DNA of 64,000 nt. It comes from Oscillatoriales cyanobacterium CG2_30_40_61 (lineage in GTDB: Bacteria > Cyanobacteriota > Cyanobacteriia > Cyanobacteriales > Microcoleaceae). Both the position numbers and the translations under genes were made by a program. The stretch covers positions 1 to 64,000 of the forward strand of contig MNYZ01000067.1 of assembly GCA_001873365.1 (NCBI GenBank). The letters run 5' to 3'. The notes under the pieces are model-generated. The model did no database searches and was not told the origin of the DNA. It saw only the letters and a list, made by a program, of their open reading frames with translations. Of this stretch, positions 55,977-64,000 are shown in pieces; the first letter of the stretch is position 1; the number at the start of each line of letters is the position of its first letter.

Positions 55977-56693
55977 ATGTCCGTAAAAACCCTAGTTATT
56001 GATGGAATTGATGTTGCCGTTGAAGAAGGAACATCCGTACTCAAAGCCGCCGAAGAAGCCGGGGTAAAAATTCCTAAACTCTGTCATTTAGACGGGGTTT
56101 CCGATGTGGGAGCTTGTCGGTTATGCCTAGTAGAAATTAAAGGAATTAATCGTTTATTACCAGCTTGTGTAACCGAAGTTGCAGAAGGTATGGAAGTCTG
56201 TACCCAAACCCCCCAACTGCAAGAATATCGACGGATGACCGTGGAGTTATTATTTGCAGAAGGAAATCATGTTTGTGCCGTTTGTGTCGCCAATGGTAAC
56301 TGTGAATTACAGGACGTTGCGATTGAAGTTGGCATGGATCATAGCCGTTTTACCTATCGTTTTCCACAACGGGAAGTAGACATTTCCCATGAAAAATTCG
56401 GCATCGATCATAACCGTTGTATTATGTGTACTCGGTGTGTGAGAGTTTGCGCCGAAATTGAAGGAGCCCACGTCTGGGATGTCGGCTATCGGGGGGCGGC
56501 AGCTAAAATTATTAGTGGTTTAAATCAACCTTGGGGGGATGTGGATGCTTGCACCTCCTGTGGCAAATGTGTTGATGCTTGTCCCACGGGTTCAATCTTT
56601 AAAAAAGGCACGACCACGGCGGAAATGCAACGGGATAGTGAAAAACTAGAATTCTTAGCAGATGCAAGAGGAAAACATCAATGGACAAGATAA
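55977..56693 (+). CDS. hoxU: Bidirectional hydrogenase subunit HoxU
   Basis: HoxU is the NuoG-like electron-transfer subunit. The 238-residue protein has a plant-type 2Fe-2S domain (CHLDGVSDVGACRLC, then PACVTE), a His-Cys motif (HVCAVCVANGNCELQ), and two 4Fe-4S motifs (CIMCTRCVRVC and CTSCGKCVDACPTG). AGAGGAG precedes the start. It overlaps hoxY by 13 bp in another frame, so the two are translationally coupled. Confidence 0.97.
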   Translation: MSVKTLVIDGIDVAVEEGTSVLKAAEEAGVKIPKLCHLDGVSDVGACRLCLVEIKGINRLLPACVTEVAEGMEVCTQTPQLQEYRRMTVELLFAEGNHVCAVCVANGNCELQDVAIEVGMDHSRFTYRFPQREVDISHEKFGIDHNRCIMCTRCVRVCAEIEGAHVWDVGYRGAAAKIISGLNQPWGDVDACTSCGKCVDACPTGSIFKKGTTTAEMQRDSEKLEFLADARGKHQWTR

Positions 56694-57229
56694 GATTTGC
56701 TACGGTTTGGTTGGCGGGGTGTTCCGGTTGCCATATGTCGTTTTTAGACTTAGATGAATGGCTATTTGATCTCGCGGAAAAAGTTGATGTTGTCTTTAGT
56801 CCTGTGGGTTGTGACTTAAAAGAATATCCTGAAAATGTGGATGTTTGTTTAGTAGAAGGAGCCGTGGCTAATGAAGAAAATTTAGAGTTATTATATCAAG
56901 TCAGAAAACGAACTAAACTCTTAATTTCCTTTGGAGATTGTGCGGTAACAGCTAATGTTCCGGCGATGAGAAATATGTTAGGTAGTACGGAACCTGTATT
57001 AAAACGCTGTTATTTAGAACTTAGTGATGTCGGGGCTCAATTGCCTAATGAACCGGGTATTGTGCCGGAACTATTAGAACGAGTTCGTCCGATTCATGAA
57101 TTAGTAGATATTGACATCTTTTTACCCGGATGTCCTCCTTCTGCGGATAGAATTAAATCGGCGATCGCTCCTTTATTAGAAGGGAAAAAACCCGTAATGG
57201 AAGGACGGGAAATGATCAAATTCGGTTAA
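56681..57229 (+). CDS. hoxY: Bidirectional NiFe hydrogenase small subunit HoxY
   Basis: The 182-residue small subunit holds the proximal 4Fe-4S cluster. Its ligands are in GCSGCHMSFLD, SPVGCDLKEY, FGDCAVTANVP and PGCPPSADRI. There is no Tat signal, as expected for a cytoplasmic enzyme. It starts inside the hoxU end. Confidence 0.97.
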   Translation: MDKIRFATVWLAGCSGCHMSFLDLDEWLFDLAEKVDVVFSPVGCDLKEYPENVDVCLVEGAVANEENLELLYQVRKRTKLLISFGDCAVTANVPAMRNMLGSTEPVLKRCYLELSDVGAQLPNEPGIVPELLERVRPIHELVDIDIFLPGCPPSADRIKSAIAPLLEGKKPVMEGREMIKFG

Positions 57230-57241
57230 TCGTTGTTGCGC

Positions 57242-57338
57242 CGTTGTTGCGCTTGCTGCGCACCCAAGGATATAAATTATAACCCTTAATTTTTATCCTC
57301 AAATCTAATTAATAAAGATGCGCTTCAGCGCAACAACG
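57242..57338. repeat. Inverted GTTGTTGCGC repeat between hoxY and hoxH
   Basis: Arms CGTTGTTGCGCTTGCTGCGC and GCGCTTCAGCGCAACAACG flank about 58 bp. The same motif forms direct repeats after hoxH (58821-58921). It would form a hairpin in the operon mRNA. Confidence 0.75.
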
Positions 57339-57382
57339 GGGTGAAAGTTAAAGCTAAATAACAAACTACAGAGGTTAAAAAT

Positions 57383-58813
57383 ATGTCTAAAACCGTTATT
57401 ATTGATCCAGTAACTCGGATCGAAGGTCATGCTAAAATATCTGTCTATTTAGATGACGCCGGAGAAGTCGAAAATGCCCGTTTTCACGTCGTAGAATTTC
57501 GCGGCTTTGAAAAATTCTGCGAAGGACGACCAATGTTTGAAATGGCTGGAATTACGGCTAGAATTTGCGGAATTTGTCCCGTTAGTCACCTGTTAGCTTC
57601 TGCTAAAACCGGGGATAAAATCCTTGCAGTCCAAGTACCTCCAGCCGGGGAAAAACTGCGCCGGATGATGAATTTAGCCCAATTAACTCAATCCCATGCC
57701 TTAAGTTTTTTCCACCTGAGTAGTCCTGATTTTCTATTAGGTTGGGATAGTGATCCAGCTAAACGAAATGTCTTCGGTTTAATGGCGGCTGATCCCGATT
57801 TAGCCCGGGCAGGAATTCGCTTGCGTCAGTTCGGACAAACGGTGATTGAACTATTAGGAGCCAGAAAAATTCATGCGGCTTGGGCTGTTCCTGGTGGGGT
57901 GCGTTCTCCCCTTTCCGATGAAGGGCGAGAATGGATTATTGATCGCTTACCTGAAGCTCGACAAACTACCGAATTAGCTATTAGTATCTTCAAGCGTTTA
58001 TTAGATACGGAATTAAAAACCGAAATTGATGTTTTTGGCAAATTCCCCTCATTATTTATGGGATTAGTTGCCCCCAATGGCAATTGGGAACACTACGGCG
58101 GACACCTGAGATTTATTGATAGTAATGGGGAAATTGTCGCCGATGGTTTGAGTGAAGATAACTATCAAGACTTCCTGGGAGAAGCCGTCGAAAATTGGTC
58201 TTATTTGAAGTTTCCCTATTACAAACCCCTGGGATATCCCGATGGAATTTATCGGGTTGGGCCCTTAGCTAGATTGAACGTTTGTGATCAAATTGGCACC
58301 CCAGATGCAGACCGAGAATTAATTGAATTTCGTCATCGGGCGGGGGGACGGGTAGCCACTTCTTCCTTCTTCTATCATTATGCTCGTTTGGTGGAAATTC
58401 TAGCTTGTATTGAAGCCATTGAACTGTTAGTTGATGACCCTGATGTTATCTCAAAACGGGTGCGTTCAGAGGCGGGGATTAACTGTTTAGAAGGAGTGGG
58501 GGTTAGTGAAGCACCGCGCGGCACTTTATTCCATCATTATCAAGTAGATGAAAATGGATTAATTAAGAAAGTTAACTTAATTATTGCCACCGGACAAAAC
58601 AATTTAGCCATGAATAAAACCGTGACTCAAATTGCCCAACATTATATTCATGGTAATGATATTCCAGAGGGAATGTTAAACCGAGTAGAAGCCGGAATTC
58701 GGGCTTATGATCCTTGTTTAAGTTGTTCCACCCACGCCGTCGGACAAATGCCCTTACACATTCAATTAATTCAAAAGGACGGAACAATTATTCAAGAAAA
58801 ATACCGCCATTAA
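57383..58813 (+). CDS. hoxH: Bidirectional NiFe hydrogenase large subunit HoxH
   Basis: HoxH carries the NiFe active site. Cys62 and Cys65 ([10 protein letters not shown]) and Cys445 and Cys448 (DPCLSCSTH) are the four ligands. HoxW should cut after His451, removing 25 residues. AGAGG precedes the ATG. The 476-residue length is normal, and no change in any catalytic residue is seen. Confidence 0.98.
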   Translation: MSKTVIIDPVTRIEGHAKISVYLDDAGEVENARFHVVEFRGFEKFCEGRPMFEMAGITARICGICPVSHLLASAKTGDKILAVQVPPAGEKLRRMMNLAQLTQSHALSFFHLSSPDFLLGWDSDPAKRNVFGLMAADPDLARAGIRLRQFGQTVIELLGARKIHAAWAVPGGVRSPLSDEGREWIIDRLPEARQTTELAISIFKRLLDTELKTEIDVFGKFPSLFMGLVAPNGNWEHYGGHLRFIDSNGEIVADGLSEDNYQDFLGEAVENWSYLKFPYYKPLGYPDGIYRVGPLARLNVCDQIGTPDADRELIEFRHRAGGRVATSSFFYHYARLVEILACIEAIELLVDDPDVISKRVRSEAGINCLEGVGVSEAPRGTLFHHYQVDENGLIKKVNLIIATGQNNLAMNKTVTQIAQHYIHGNDIPEGMLNRVEAGIRAYDPCLSCSTHAVGQMPLHIQLIQKDGTIIQEKYRH

Positions 58814-58820
58814 CCCCACC

Positions 58821-58921
58821 GTTGTTGCGCTGAAGCGCAATCTTAAGATCTCAAGCCCAACAACATTTTTCAATCCTGTTGTTGCGCTTGAGCGCAATCT
58901 TAAGATCTCAAGCCCAACAAC
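58821..58921. repeat. Two direct 44-bp repeats after hoxH
   Basis: Copies at 58821-58864 and 58878-58921 begin GTTGTTGCGCT and end AAGATCTCAAGCCCAACAAC. Each can fold on itself (GTTGTTG...CAACAAC). They separate hoxH from the signalling insert and may terminate or process the hoxH message. Confidence 0.9.
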
Positions 58922-58947
58922 GGATTTATGATATTAGGAAGCAAAAA

Positions 58948-59211
58948 ATGCCAAAGGAAAACTTATATTTGTGTATGGGTTCTGCTTGTCATCAGCTTGG
59001 AGTGTATGAAGTGTTACCGAAATTGCAAGCCTTGATGAGTGAATATAATATTGATCACAAAGTCGAGCTAAAAGGCTCATTTTGTTTAGAAACTTGTAGT
59101 TCAGGAATTGTGATGAAATTTAAGGATTTGCATTTTATTAATATTAGTCCTCAAAATATTGAAGACAAATTTTTAAAAGAAATTCTTCCCGCCATTAAAA
59201 ATCATAATTAA
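58948..59211 (+). CDS. Thioredoxin-like 2Fe-2S ferredoxin-domain protein
   Basis: An 87-residue protein. The ATG at 58948 follows TAGGAAG; the earlier start would lie in the repeat. LYLCMGSACHQ and GSFCLETCSSG give four cysteines in the arrangement of NuoE/HoxE-type 2Fe-2S domains. It resembles the small 2Fe-2S proteins of clostridial FeFe-hydrogenase clusters. It is first of three genes inserted between hoxH and hoxW and ends 10 bp before the PAS gene. It could be an electron relay or a redox sensor for the next two proteins. Confidence 0.85.
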   Translation: MPKENLYLCMGSACHQLGVYEVLPKLQALMSEYNIDHKVELKGSFCLETCSSGIVMKFKDLHFINISPQNIEDKFLKEILPAIKNHN

Positions 59212-59221
59212 TATAACGACT

Positions 59222-59722
59222 ATGTTAGAAACCACTCAAAATCACCTCTGGCAACTTTTATGGGAATATGATCCTAACGGTTTAATTGTAGTAGACTCAG
59301 ACTTGATAATTAAAGTTGTTAATCCGGCTTTTTGTAAACTGTTCAATGTTGAAGAAAGTCAAATTATTGGTCAACCAGTAACGGAAATTTTAGGAACAGT
59401 AGATCATTTTAAAACTGTTTGGGAAACTAATCAAGTGATTCGGGGACAGGAAACAGAATATCCTGAATATCATTTGTATATTCGAGAGTTTATTTTTCCG
59501 ATTAAGGAAGAAAATATTATTGGCTGTATTATGAGCGATATTACGGCGGAAATGGAACGCAAAAAAGAAACGGATATAATCAAGGCTGAAACTGTTAAAA
59601 AAGTGAATGAAGTCGTTGATAATCAAATGAAAGTCGCTCAAGAAATTGCCGGGTTATTAGGAGAAACTACCGCCGAAACTAAAATTAGTTTACTTAAAAT
59701 TATTGAAATGGTGAATCAGTAA
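59222..59722 (+). CDS. PAS-domain signalling protein
   Basis: A 166-residue protein. A single PAS domain covers residues about 8-110 (GLIVVDSDLIIKVVNPAFCKLFNVEE, then REFIFPIKEENIIGCIMSDI). It is followed by a long amphipathic helix (KKETDIIKAETVKKVNEVVD...QEIAGLLGETTAETK) with no kinase or output domain. It must therefore act through a partner, most simply the phosphatase encoded 69 bp downstream. Whether it holds a cofactor cannot be seen; Cys43 in AFCKLF could matter. Confidence 0.85.
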   Translation: MLETTQNHLWQLLWEYDPNGLIVVDSDLIIKVVNPAFCKLFNVEESQIIGQPVTEILGTVDHFKTVWETNQVIRGQETEYPEYHLYIREFIFPIKEENIIGCIMSDITAEMERKKETDIIKAETVKKVNEVVDNQMKVAQEIAGLLGETTAETKISLLKIIEMVNQ

Positions 59723-59728
59723 ACCATC

Positions 59729-59761
59729 AGAAACCCGGTTTCTAAGAGAAATCGGGTTTCT
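59729..59761. repeat. Paired AGAAACCCGGTTTCT palindromes
   Basis: Two near-palindromes (59729-59743 and 59746-59761) of the kind seen after gap1 (24545-24579). Here they lie between two cotranscribed genes. Confidence 0.75.
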
Positions 59762-59791
59762 ATCTATTCCCTAGATTTTAATAAAATTAAT

Positions 59792-60958
59792 ATGAATCAA
59801 GATAACTTTTTTGATATTTGTCACCTGAGTTTGAATAAAAAAGGCGAAGAACTTTGTGGTGACCAAGTTAAATTTACCAAAACCGAAACTAAAAGCACCA
59901 TTGTTTTATCCGATGGTTTAGGAAGTGGGGTAAAAGCGAGTATTTTAGCCACCTTGACCACGGAAATTTTAATCACCATGTTAAATGCGGATGTTCTGCT
60001 TGAGGAAGTGATTAAAACCGTGATTGGAACCTTACCTATTTGTCAGGTGAGAAAAATTGCCTATGCAACTTTTACGATTATTTCTATTAATCATTTAACC
60101 AATGAATTTAAAGTAATTAATTTTGATAATCCGCCAATTCTTTATTTTAAAAAAGGTCGAATTGTTAAATTAGAAACAAAAACTGATAAGATTTTAGGGA
60201 AAAAAATTCAATATTCAGGAGGAAAATTAGAACGGGGAGATTTTATTGGGGCGATTAGTGATGGTATCCTTTATGCGGGGTTAGGGGATACGATGAATTT
60301 TGGCTGGGGTTGGGATAATATTGCTAAATATATGGAGAGAATTTTTATTAGTCAAGCGACTAATTCCCGCACTATTATTGAACAAGTCCTATCAGAAACC
60401 CGTTCTTTATATCGGGAAAAAATTGGCGATGATGCTACATTTGTGGGGGTTTATGTTAGAAAACCAAACCCGGTGATGATTTTTACTGGCCCCCCTTTAG
60501 ATATTACTCAGGATGAATTGTATGCCGATAGATTATTAAATTTTCCCGGTAGAAAAGTAATTTGTGGCGGAACAACAGGTAATTTAGTGGCTAATTATAT
60601 GGGAGAAACTATTGAAATGGATATTGCGACCATGCGAAAAGATTTACCGCCTATTGGTAAATTAAAAGAAGTGGATTTAGTCACAGAAGGGATTTTAACT
60701 ATTTCTAAAGCTACGGAAATTTTGAGAAAATGTAAGGGGGATATTGCCCGGTTAGCTTCTGATAATAATGGCGCGGTTTTATTGGCGCGGGAAATTATCG
60801 AAGGGGATTCAATTTATTTTTTAGTGGGTCAACAAATTAATGAGTTTTATCAGAACCCTTTATTACCTAAAAATATTTCAATTCGTCGCAATTTAATTGA
60901 GGATTTAGTCCAGTTACTTCGTAGTCAACAAAAGGAAGTTGTGATAGAATATTGTTAA
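59792..60958 (+). CDS. SpoIIE/PP2C-type serine phosphatase of the hydrogenase-linked kind
   Basis: A 388-residue protein. The PP2C-like domain spans residues about 10-230 with metal-binding acidic motifs: LCGDQ (Asp24), VLSDGLGSG (Asp41), GAISDGI and GDDATFVGVYV. The C-terminal 150 residues form a separate domain (KVICGGTTGNLVANYMGE, MDIATMRKDLPP, EILRKCKGDIARLASD). This build matches the phosphatases I recall beside clostridial FeFe-hydrogenase genes (HsfB-like). It ends 20 bp before hoxW. Its phosphoprotein target is unknown. Confidence 0.85.
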   Translation: MNQDNFFDICHLSLNKKGEELCGDQVKFTKTETKSTIVLSDGLGSGVKASILATLTTEILITMLNADVLLEEVIKTVIGTLPICQVRKIAYATFTIISINHLTNEFKVINFDNPPILYFKKGRIVKLETKTDKILGKKIQYSGGKLERGDFIGAISDGILYAGLGDTMNFGWGWDNIAKYMERIFISQATNSRTIIEQVLSETRSLYREKIGDDATFVGVYVRKPNPVMIFTGPPLDITQDELYADRLLNFPGRKVICGGTTGNLVANYMGETIEMDIATMRKDLPPIGKLKEVDLVTEGILTISKATEILRKCKGDIARLASDNNGAVLLAREIIEGDSIYFLVGQQINEFYQNPLLPKNISIRRNLIEDLVQLLRSQQKEVVIEYC

Positions 60959-60978
60959 TATTAAATATATAAAATGAT

Positions 60979-61422
60979 ATGATCTTAATCGTAGGATATG
61001 GGAATCCTATTCGAGGAGATGATGGTGTTGGTCAAGCGGTAATAACAGAGGTTGAACAGTGGAATTTAACAAATGTGCGATCGCTTTCTCTACATCAACT
61101 TACCCCCGAAGTTGCCGCCCAAATGGCTGAAGTTGATACGGTTATTTTTGTTGATGCTGCTTTAGAAGGAGAGACAATTAATATTACTTCCTTGGAAGCT
61201 TTACCCTCAAATTTATTTAATTGGGGACATTCTTTAAATCCGCGATCGCTTTTATCCTTAACCCAATTTCTCTATCAGAAACAACCCCAAGCCTGGTTAA
61301 TTGCGATCCCAGGAGAAAATTTTGAACTCTGTGAAACCCTATCTCAAAAAGCTCTCAATGGGATGCAAGAGGCTTTAAAAATTATTAAAAATATTGTTAA
61401 TAAAACCCCAAATGAATTATAA
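60979..61422 (+). CDS. hoxW: HoxW, maturation endopeptidase of HoxH
   Basis: A 147-residue HycI/HoxW-family nickel-dependent protease. GYGNPIRGDDGVG at 6-18 provides Asp14/15. HQLTPEVAAQMAEVDTVIFVDAA provides the second acidic ligand, and GHSLNPRSLL the His. It should cleave HoxH after His451. The signalling trio lies directly upstream and a triple repeat downstream. Confidence 0.93.
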   Translation: MILIVGYGNPIRGDDGVGQAVITEVEQWNLTNVRSLSLHQLTPEVAAQMAEVDTVIFVDAALEGETINITSLEALPSNLFNWGHSLNPRSLLSLTQFLYQKQPQAWLIAIPGENFELCETLSQKALNGMQEALKIIKNIVNKTPNEL

Positions 61423-61428
61423 TTAACC

Positions 61429-61599
61429 GTAGTAAGTCCTTTAGGACTCAATCAAACCCCGAAAAAGAAACCCCTAAAGGGGTTACTACGGTAGTAAGTC
61501 CTTTAGGACTCAATCAAACCCCGAAAAAGAAACCCCTAAAGGGGTTACTACGGTAGTGAGTCCTTTAGGACTCAATCAAACCCCGTTAGGGGTTACTAC
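61429..61599. repeat. Tandem 62-bp repeat, 2.8 copies, between hoxW and hypA
   Basis: Units start at 61429, 61491 and 61553; the third has lost 15 bp of its middle. Each unit is itself an inverted repeat (GTAGTAAGTCCTTTAGGACT ... AGGGGTTACTAC). It ends 5 bp before the hypA ATG, so it covers the place of the ribosome site. The region upstream of hypA reads TACTACAAATT, with no obvious Shine-Dalgarno. Confidence 0.92.
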
Positions 61600-61604
61600 A
61601 AATT

Positions 61605-61946
61605 ATGCACGAAGTTAGTATTATGGAACAAACCCTAGAGATTGCCTTAAATCATGCTAAAAAACAAGGGGCAACTCGAATTCATTGGGTTAAAATGAAA
61701 GTAGGAGAATTATCAGGAGTCATCCCAGAAGCGTTAGAATTTGCCTTTGATGTAGTGGCGAAAGGAACAATAGCAGAAACCGCTATTTTTGAAATAGATT
61801 CTATTCCAGTTCGCTGTTATTGCCATCATTGTCAGGTTGAATTTCAGCCGGATGATTATGTTTATGAATGTCCCCATTGTCATCAATATAGCCTTGATAT
61901 TCTTCAGGGAAAAGAATTAGAATTAACATCCTTAGAGGTTTCTTAA
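61605..61946 (+). CDS. hypA: Hydrogenase nickel insertion protein HypA
   Basis: HypA with HypB inserts nickel into the hydrogenase large subunit. The 113-residue protein begins MHEVSI with the nickel ligand His2. The zinc site is two CxxC motifs (CYCHHC region at about 71-76 and CPHC at about 90-93). It lies 2 bp upstream of hypB. Confidence 0.96.
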   Translation: MHEVSIMEQTLEIALNHAKKQGATRIHWVKMKVGELSGVIPEALEFAFDVVAKGTIAETAIFEIDSIPVRCYCHHCQVEFQPDDYVYECPHCHQYSLDILQGKELELTSLEVS

Positions 61947-61948
61947 TT

Positions 61949-62740
61949 ATGTGTACAAATTGCGGTTGTGCTGTTACCCCTGGAACAATTGAAATCCATA
62001 GTCATGATGATCATGACCATCCCCATACCCACGATCATAATCATTTGCACGATCATGATCATACCCATCAAACCTTAAATATTCATCAAGCAATATTATC
62101 AAAAAATGAACGATTAGCCGAACGAAATCGCGGCTTCTTTTGGGGTAAAGGACTGTTTGTTTTAAACGTATTATCCTCTCCAGGTTCGGGAAAAACTGCC
62201 TTTATTGAACGCACCTTAACTGATATTAACTCCCATCTTCCTGGGGCGGTAATTGTCGGAGATTTAGCCACGGATAATGATGCTCAAAGGTTGAGAAGAT
62301 CCGGGGCGCAAGTGGTTCAAATTACCACCGGAAATGTTTGCCATCTGGAGGCGGATATGGTGGCTAAAGCTATTTCTGAAATTAACTTAGATGCGGTCAA
62401 ATTATTAATTATTGAAAATGTCGGCAATTTGGTCTGTCCGGCGGCTTATGATTTAGGAGAAAATCAACGGGTGGCGTTACTTTCTGTCACCGAAGGAGAA
62501 GACAAACCCTTAAAATATCCGACCTTATTTAAAACGGCTGATGTGGTGATTATTAATAAAATTGATATCGCGGAAGTCGTGGGTTTTGACCGAGAATTAG
62601 CCTTAAATAATATTAAAAAAATTGTTCCCCAAGCTCGAATTTTTGAGGTTTCTGCTAAAACCGGGGTCGGAATGAAGGAATGGTATCAATTTTTAGAACA
62701 ACAGATTTTAGGAAGCGATCGCACACTTATAGTAAAATAG
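61949..62740 (+). CDS. hypB: Hydrogenase nickel incorporation GTPase HypB
   Basis: HypB is the GTPase of nickel delivery. The 263-residue protein has an N-terminal CTNCGC, a His/Asp-rich nickel-storage stretch (residues 14-40, [14 protein letters not shown]), Walker [34 protein letters not shown] and the guanine motif NKID. It forms an operon with hypA. Confidence 0.97.
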   Translation: MCTNCGCAVTPGTIEIHSHDDHDHPHTHDHNHLHDHDHTHQTLNIHQAILSKNERLAERNRGFFWGKGLFVLNVLSSPGSGKTAFIERTLTDINSHLPGAVIVGDLATDNDAQRLRRSGAQVVQITTGNVCHLEADMVAKAISEINLDAVKLLIIENVGNLVCPAAYDLGENQRVALLSVTEGEDKPLKYPTLFKTADVVIINKIDIAEVVGFDRELALNNIKKIVPQARIFEVSAKTGVGMKEWYQFLEQQILGSDRTLIVK

Positions 62741-62823
62741 AAAAAACCGATTTGTTTTCGTTTATCTAGCCCTAATAAGGAGCGCCGCAGCGCCACAACG
62801 ACCCTTGGCAAATTTTATCTAAA

Positions 62824-63141
62824 ATGGACTGGATTTATTTGATTTTAGCGGGGTTATTTGAATTAGGATTTTCTAGTTTTCTGAAACTCTCGGACGGACT
62901 AACAAAACCTCCTGCAATTTTAGCATTAGTTAGCTTTGGGGTATTAAGTGTATGGTTTATGAGTAAAGCAATGCAAACGATTCCCATGGGGACTGCTTAT
63001 GCGGTTTGGACGGGTATTGGAGCATTAGGAACTATAATTATGGGAGTTATTTTTTTTCAAGACCCTATGAGTTTAGGGCGGTTATTTTTCTTGGGTTTAT
63101 TAGTATTTGCCCTAATTGGTTTAAAAGCCACTTCTCCCTAA
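62824..63141 (+). CDS. Small multidrug resistance (SMR) transporter, SugE/Gdx-like
   Basis: A 105-residue protein with four membrane helices and the essential Glu13 in LAGLFELGF. The helix-3 segment MGTAYAVWTGIGALGT fits the SugE/Gdx guanidinium-exporter branch better than EmrE. No guanidine riboswitch is visible upstream, and the 83 bp after hypB carry a GCGCCGCAGCGCC palindrome. Functional link to the hox genes is unlikely. Confidence 0.85.
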   Translation: MDWIYLILAGLFELGFSSFLKLSDGLTKPPAILALVSFGVLSVWFMSKAMQTIPMGTAYAVWTGIGALGTIIMGVIFFQDPMSLGRLFFLGLLVFALIGLKATSP

Positions 63142-63152
63142 TCTAACTCATA

Positions 63153-64000
63153 TTATTCTTCCTGATCAATATACATCTTTCCCTTCGGCATTGTTGCTCC
63201 TTTTAACTGTACATCCCGCAGATTTGCTCCCTCTAAATCGGCTCCTTTTAAATTAGCACCGCGTAAATTTGCCCCTTGTAAATAGGCATTTTTGAGGTTA
63301 GCTTTACTTAAATTGGCTCCTCGTAAATCTGCCCCGGCTAAGTTGGCTTCTTGTAAATTAGCCCGTTCTAAATAAGCTCCTAATAAATTAGCCCGTTCTA
63401 ATTTAGCTCCTTTTAAATTGGCTTTTTGTAAATCCGTATCTTCTAAACTTGCTCCTTCTAATACCGCATCAATTAATTGAGCTTGATTCAAGTTAGCTTT
63501 ATTCAGTTTAGCATAACCTAACTTGGCTTTTTCTAAATTAGCCGATTCTAAATTAGCCGATTCTAATTTGGCTAACCATAACACGGCTTCAGATAAATTA
63601 GCATTGGTTAAATTAGCCCGATTTAGCATCGCATTTCCTAAATTAGCTTTGGTTAAATTGGCTTCAATTAAAATTGCATTTTGTAAATTAGCTTTTTCTA
63701 AATTAGTGTTTTCTAAATTAGCTCCATTCAAATTAGCACTCTCTAATTGGGCTTGTTTAAGATTAGCAGTTGATAAATTAGCAGTCAATAAATTAGCTGA
63801 TTTTAAATTAGCCGATTCTAAATTAGATTGACGTAAATCAGCTTGTCTAAGGATAGCATTAGGGAGTTGGGCATTTTTTAAATTAGCTTGCCATAAATTA
63901 GCCTGCTGTAAATCAGCATTACTCAGGTTTGCTCCGGTTAAATTAGCATATCCTAAATTAGCGCGTGCTAGTTGACTATTTCGTAAATCTGCCCCGGCTA
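63153..64000 (-). CDS. Pentapeptide-repeat protein (5' end beyond the window)
   Basis: The visible 281 codons are almost entirely A(N/D)Lxx pentapeptides in one unbroken frame (for example ANLRGANLKGADLEGANLR), ending KGATMPKGKMYIDQEE. The repeat continues to the last base, so the start lies to the right. Such proteins fold as a right-handed quadrilateral beta-helix; many exist in cyanobacteria and most have no known role. It is convergent with the SMR gene. Confidence 0.92.
   Translation of the reverse strand, partial: AGADLRNSQLARANLGYANLTGANLSNADLQQANLWQANLKNAQLPNAILRQADLRQSNLESANLKSANLLTANLSTANLKQAQLESANLNGANLENTNLEKANLQNAILIEANLTKANLGNAMLNRANLTNANLSEAVLWLAKLESANLESANLEKAKLGYAKLNKANLNQAQLIDAVLEGASLEDTDLQKANLKGAKLERANLLGAYLERANLQEANLAGADLRGANLSKANLKNAYLQGANLRGANLKGADLEGANLRDVQLKGATMPKGKMYIDQEE

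Noticed and set aside
61429-61599. Possible CRISPR array
   Set aside because: Units are contiguous 62-bp tandem copies without unique spacers and no cas gene is present.
63523-63831. 102-codon rightward frame of KLALVKLA repeats
   Set aside because: Antisense shadow of the pentapeptide-repeat gene.

Overview
The window is from a cyanobacterial chromosome. Support comes from abundant HIP1 octamers (GCGATCGC), gas-vesicle genes (gvpV, gvpG, gvpF, gvpK), a bidirectional NAD-linked Hox hydrogenase, an NtcB-like LysR regulator, UbiA of the plastoquinone pathway, many TPR, pentapeptide and HEAT proteins, and a dense load of small intergenic repeats. Gas vesicles, a CHAT-protease/metacaspase pair and heptameric repeats suggest a filamentous bloom-former of the Planktothrix/Oscillatoria type. 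The genus is an inference, not something I can prove from the sequence.

Layout. 0-10 kb: cobS, a conserved unknown plus tgt, a TPR protein, cofH, a TagA/WecG glycosyltransferase with a fused C-terminal repeat domain, a class II aldolase-like protein and a CapA lipoprotein. 10-13 kb: an orphan VapB-type antitoxin followed by an 18-codon stump of vapC, then mobA, a TrpD2-like protein and an ntcB-like regulator (nitrate/molybdenum theme). 13-24 kb: housekeeping genes, with pfkA and the glycolytic gap1 divergently transcribed. 24-30 kb: a TPR-CHAT protease, a small protein and a Tat-signal metacaspase. 30-32.4 kb: gas-vesicle genes with two MITE-like copies flanking gvpK. 33.6-35.8 kb: a strongly signalled 59-residue peptide gene ending GGFGGFGGC, absent from a simple long-ORF view, divergent from an NB-ARC ATPase whose WD40 part survives only as one blade behind a stop codon. 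35.8-46 kb: ubiA, ppx, a histidine kinase with a response regulator broken by an in-frame TAA, a GH10-like lipid/wall protein, kinases and rplY.

46-63 kb is a fermentation and hydrogen island. On the minus strand are hypC, nifJ (pyruvate:ferredoxin oxidoreductase) and a dihydroorotate-dehydrogenase-like gene. On the plus strand are hoxE, hoxF, hcp, hoxU, hoxY, hoxH, a three-gene insert (thioredoxin-like 2Fe-2S protein, PAS protein, SpoIIE/PP2C phosphatase), hoxW, hypA, hypB and an SMR transporter. PFOR would make reduced ferredoxin from pyruvate, the Hox enzyme would dispose of electrons as H2, HypA/B/C would insert nickel and HoxW would clip HoxH. The insert between hoxH and hoxW looks like a redox-sensing signalling module and is the best candidate in the window for an undescribed system. 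A 24-bp dyad sits where an activator would bind in the likely hoxE promoter. The window ends inside a pentapeptide-repeat gene.

At least four families of short inverted or tandem repeats fill the intergenic DNA. In three cases (cofH, hoxE, the HEAT gene) a repeat runs into the gene and encodes its last residues.
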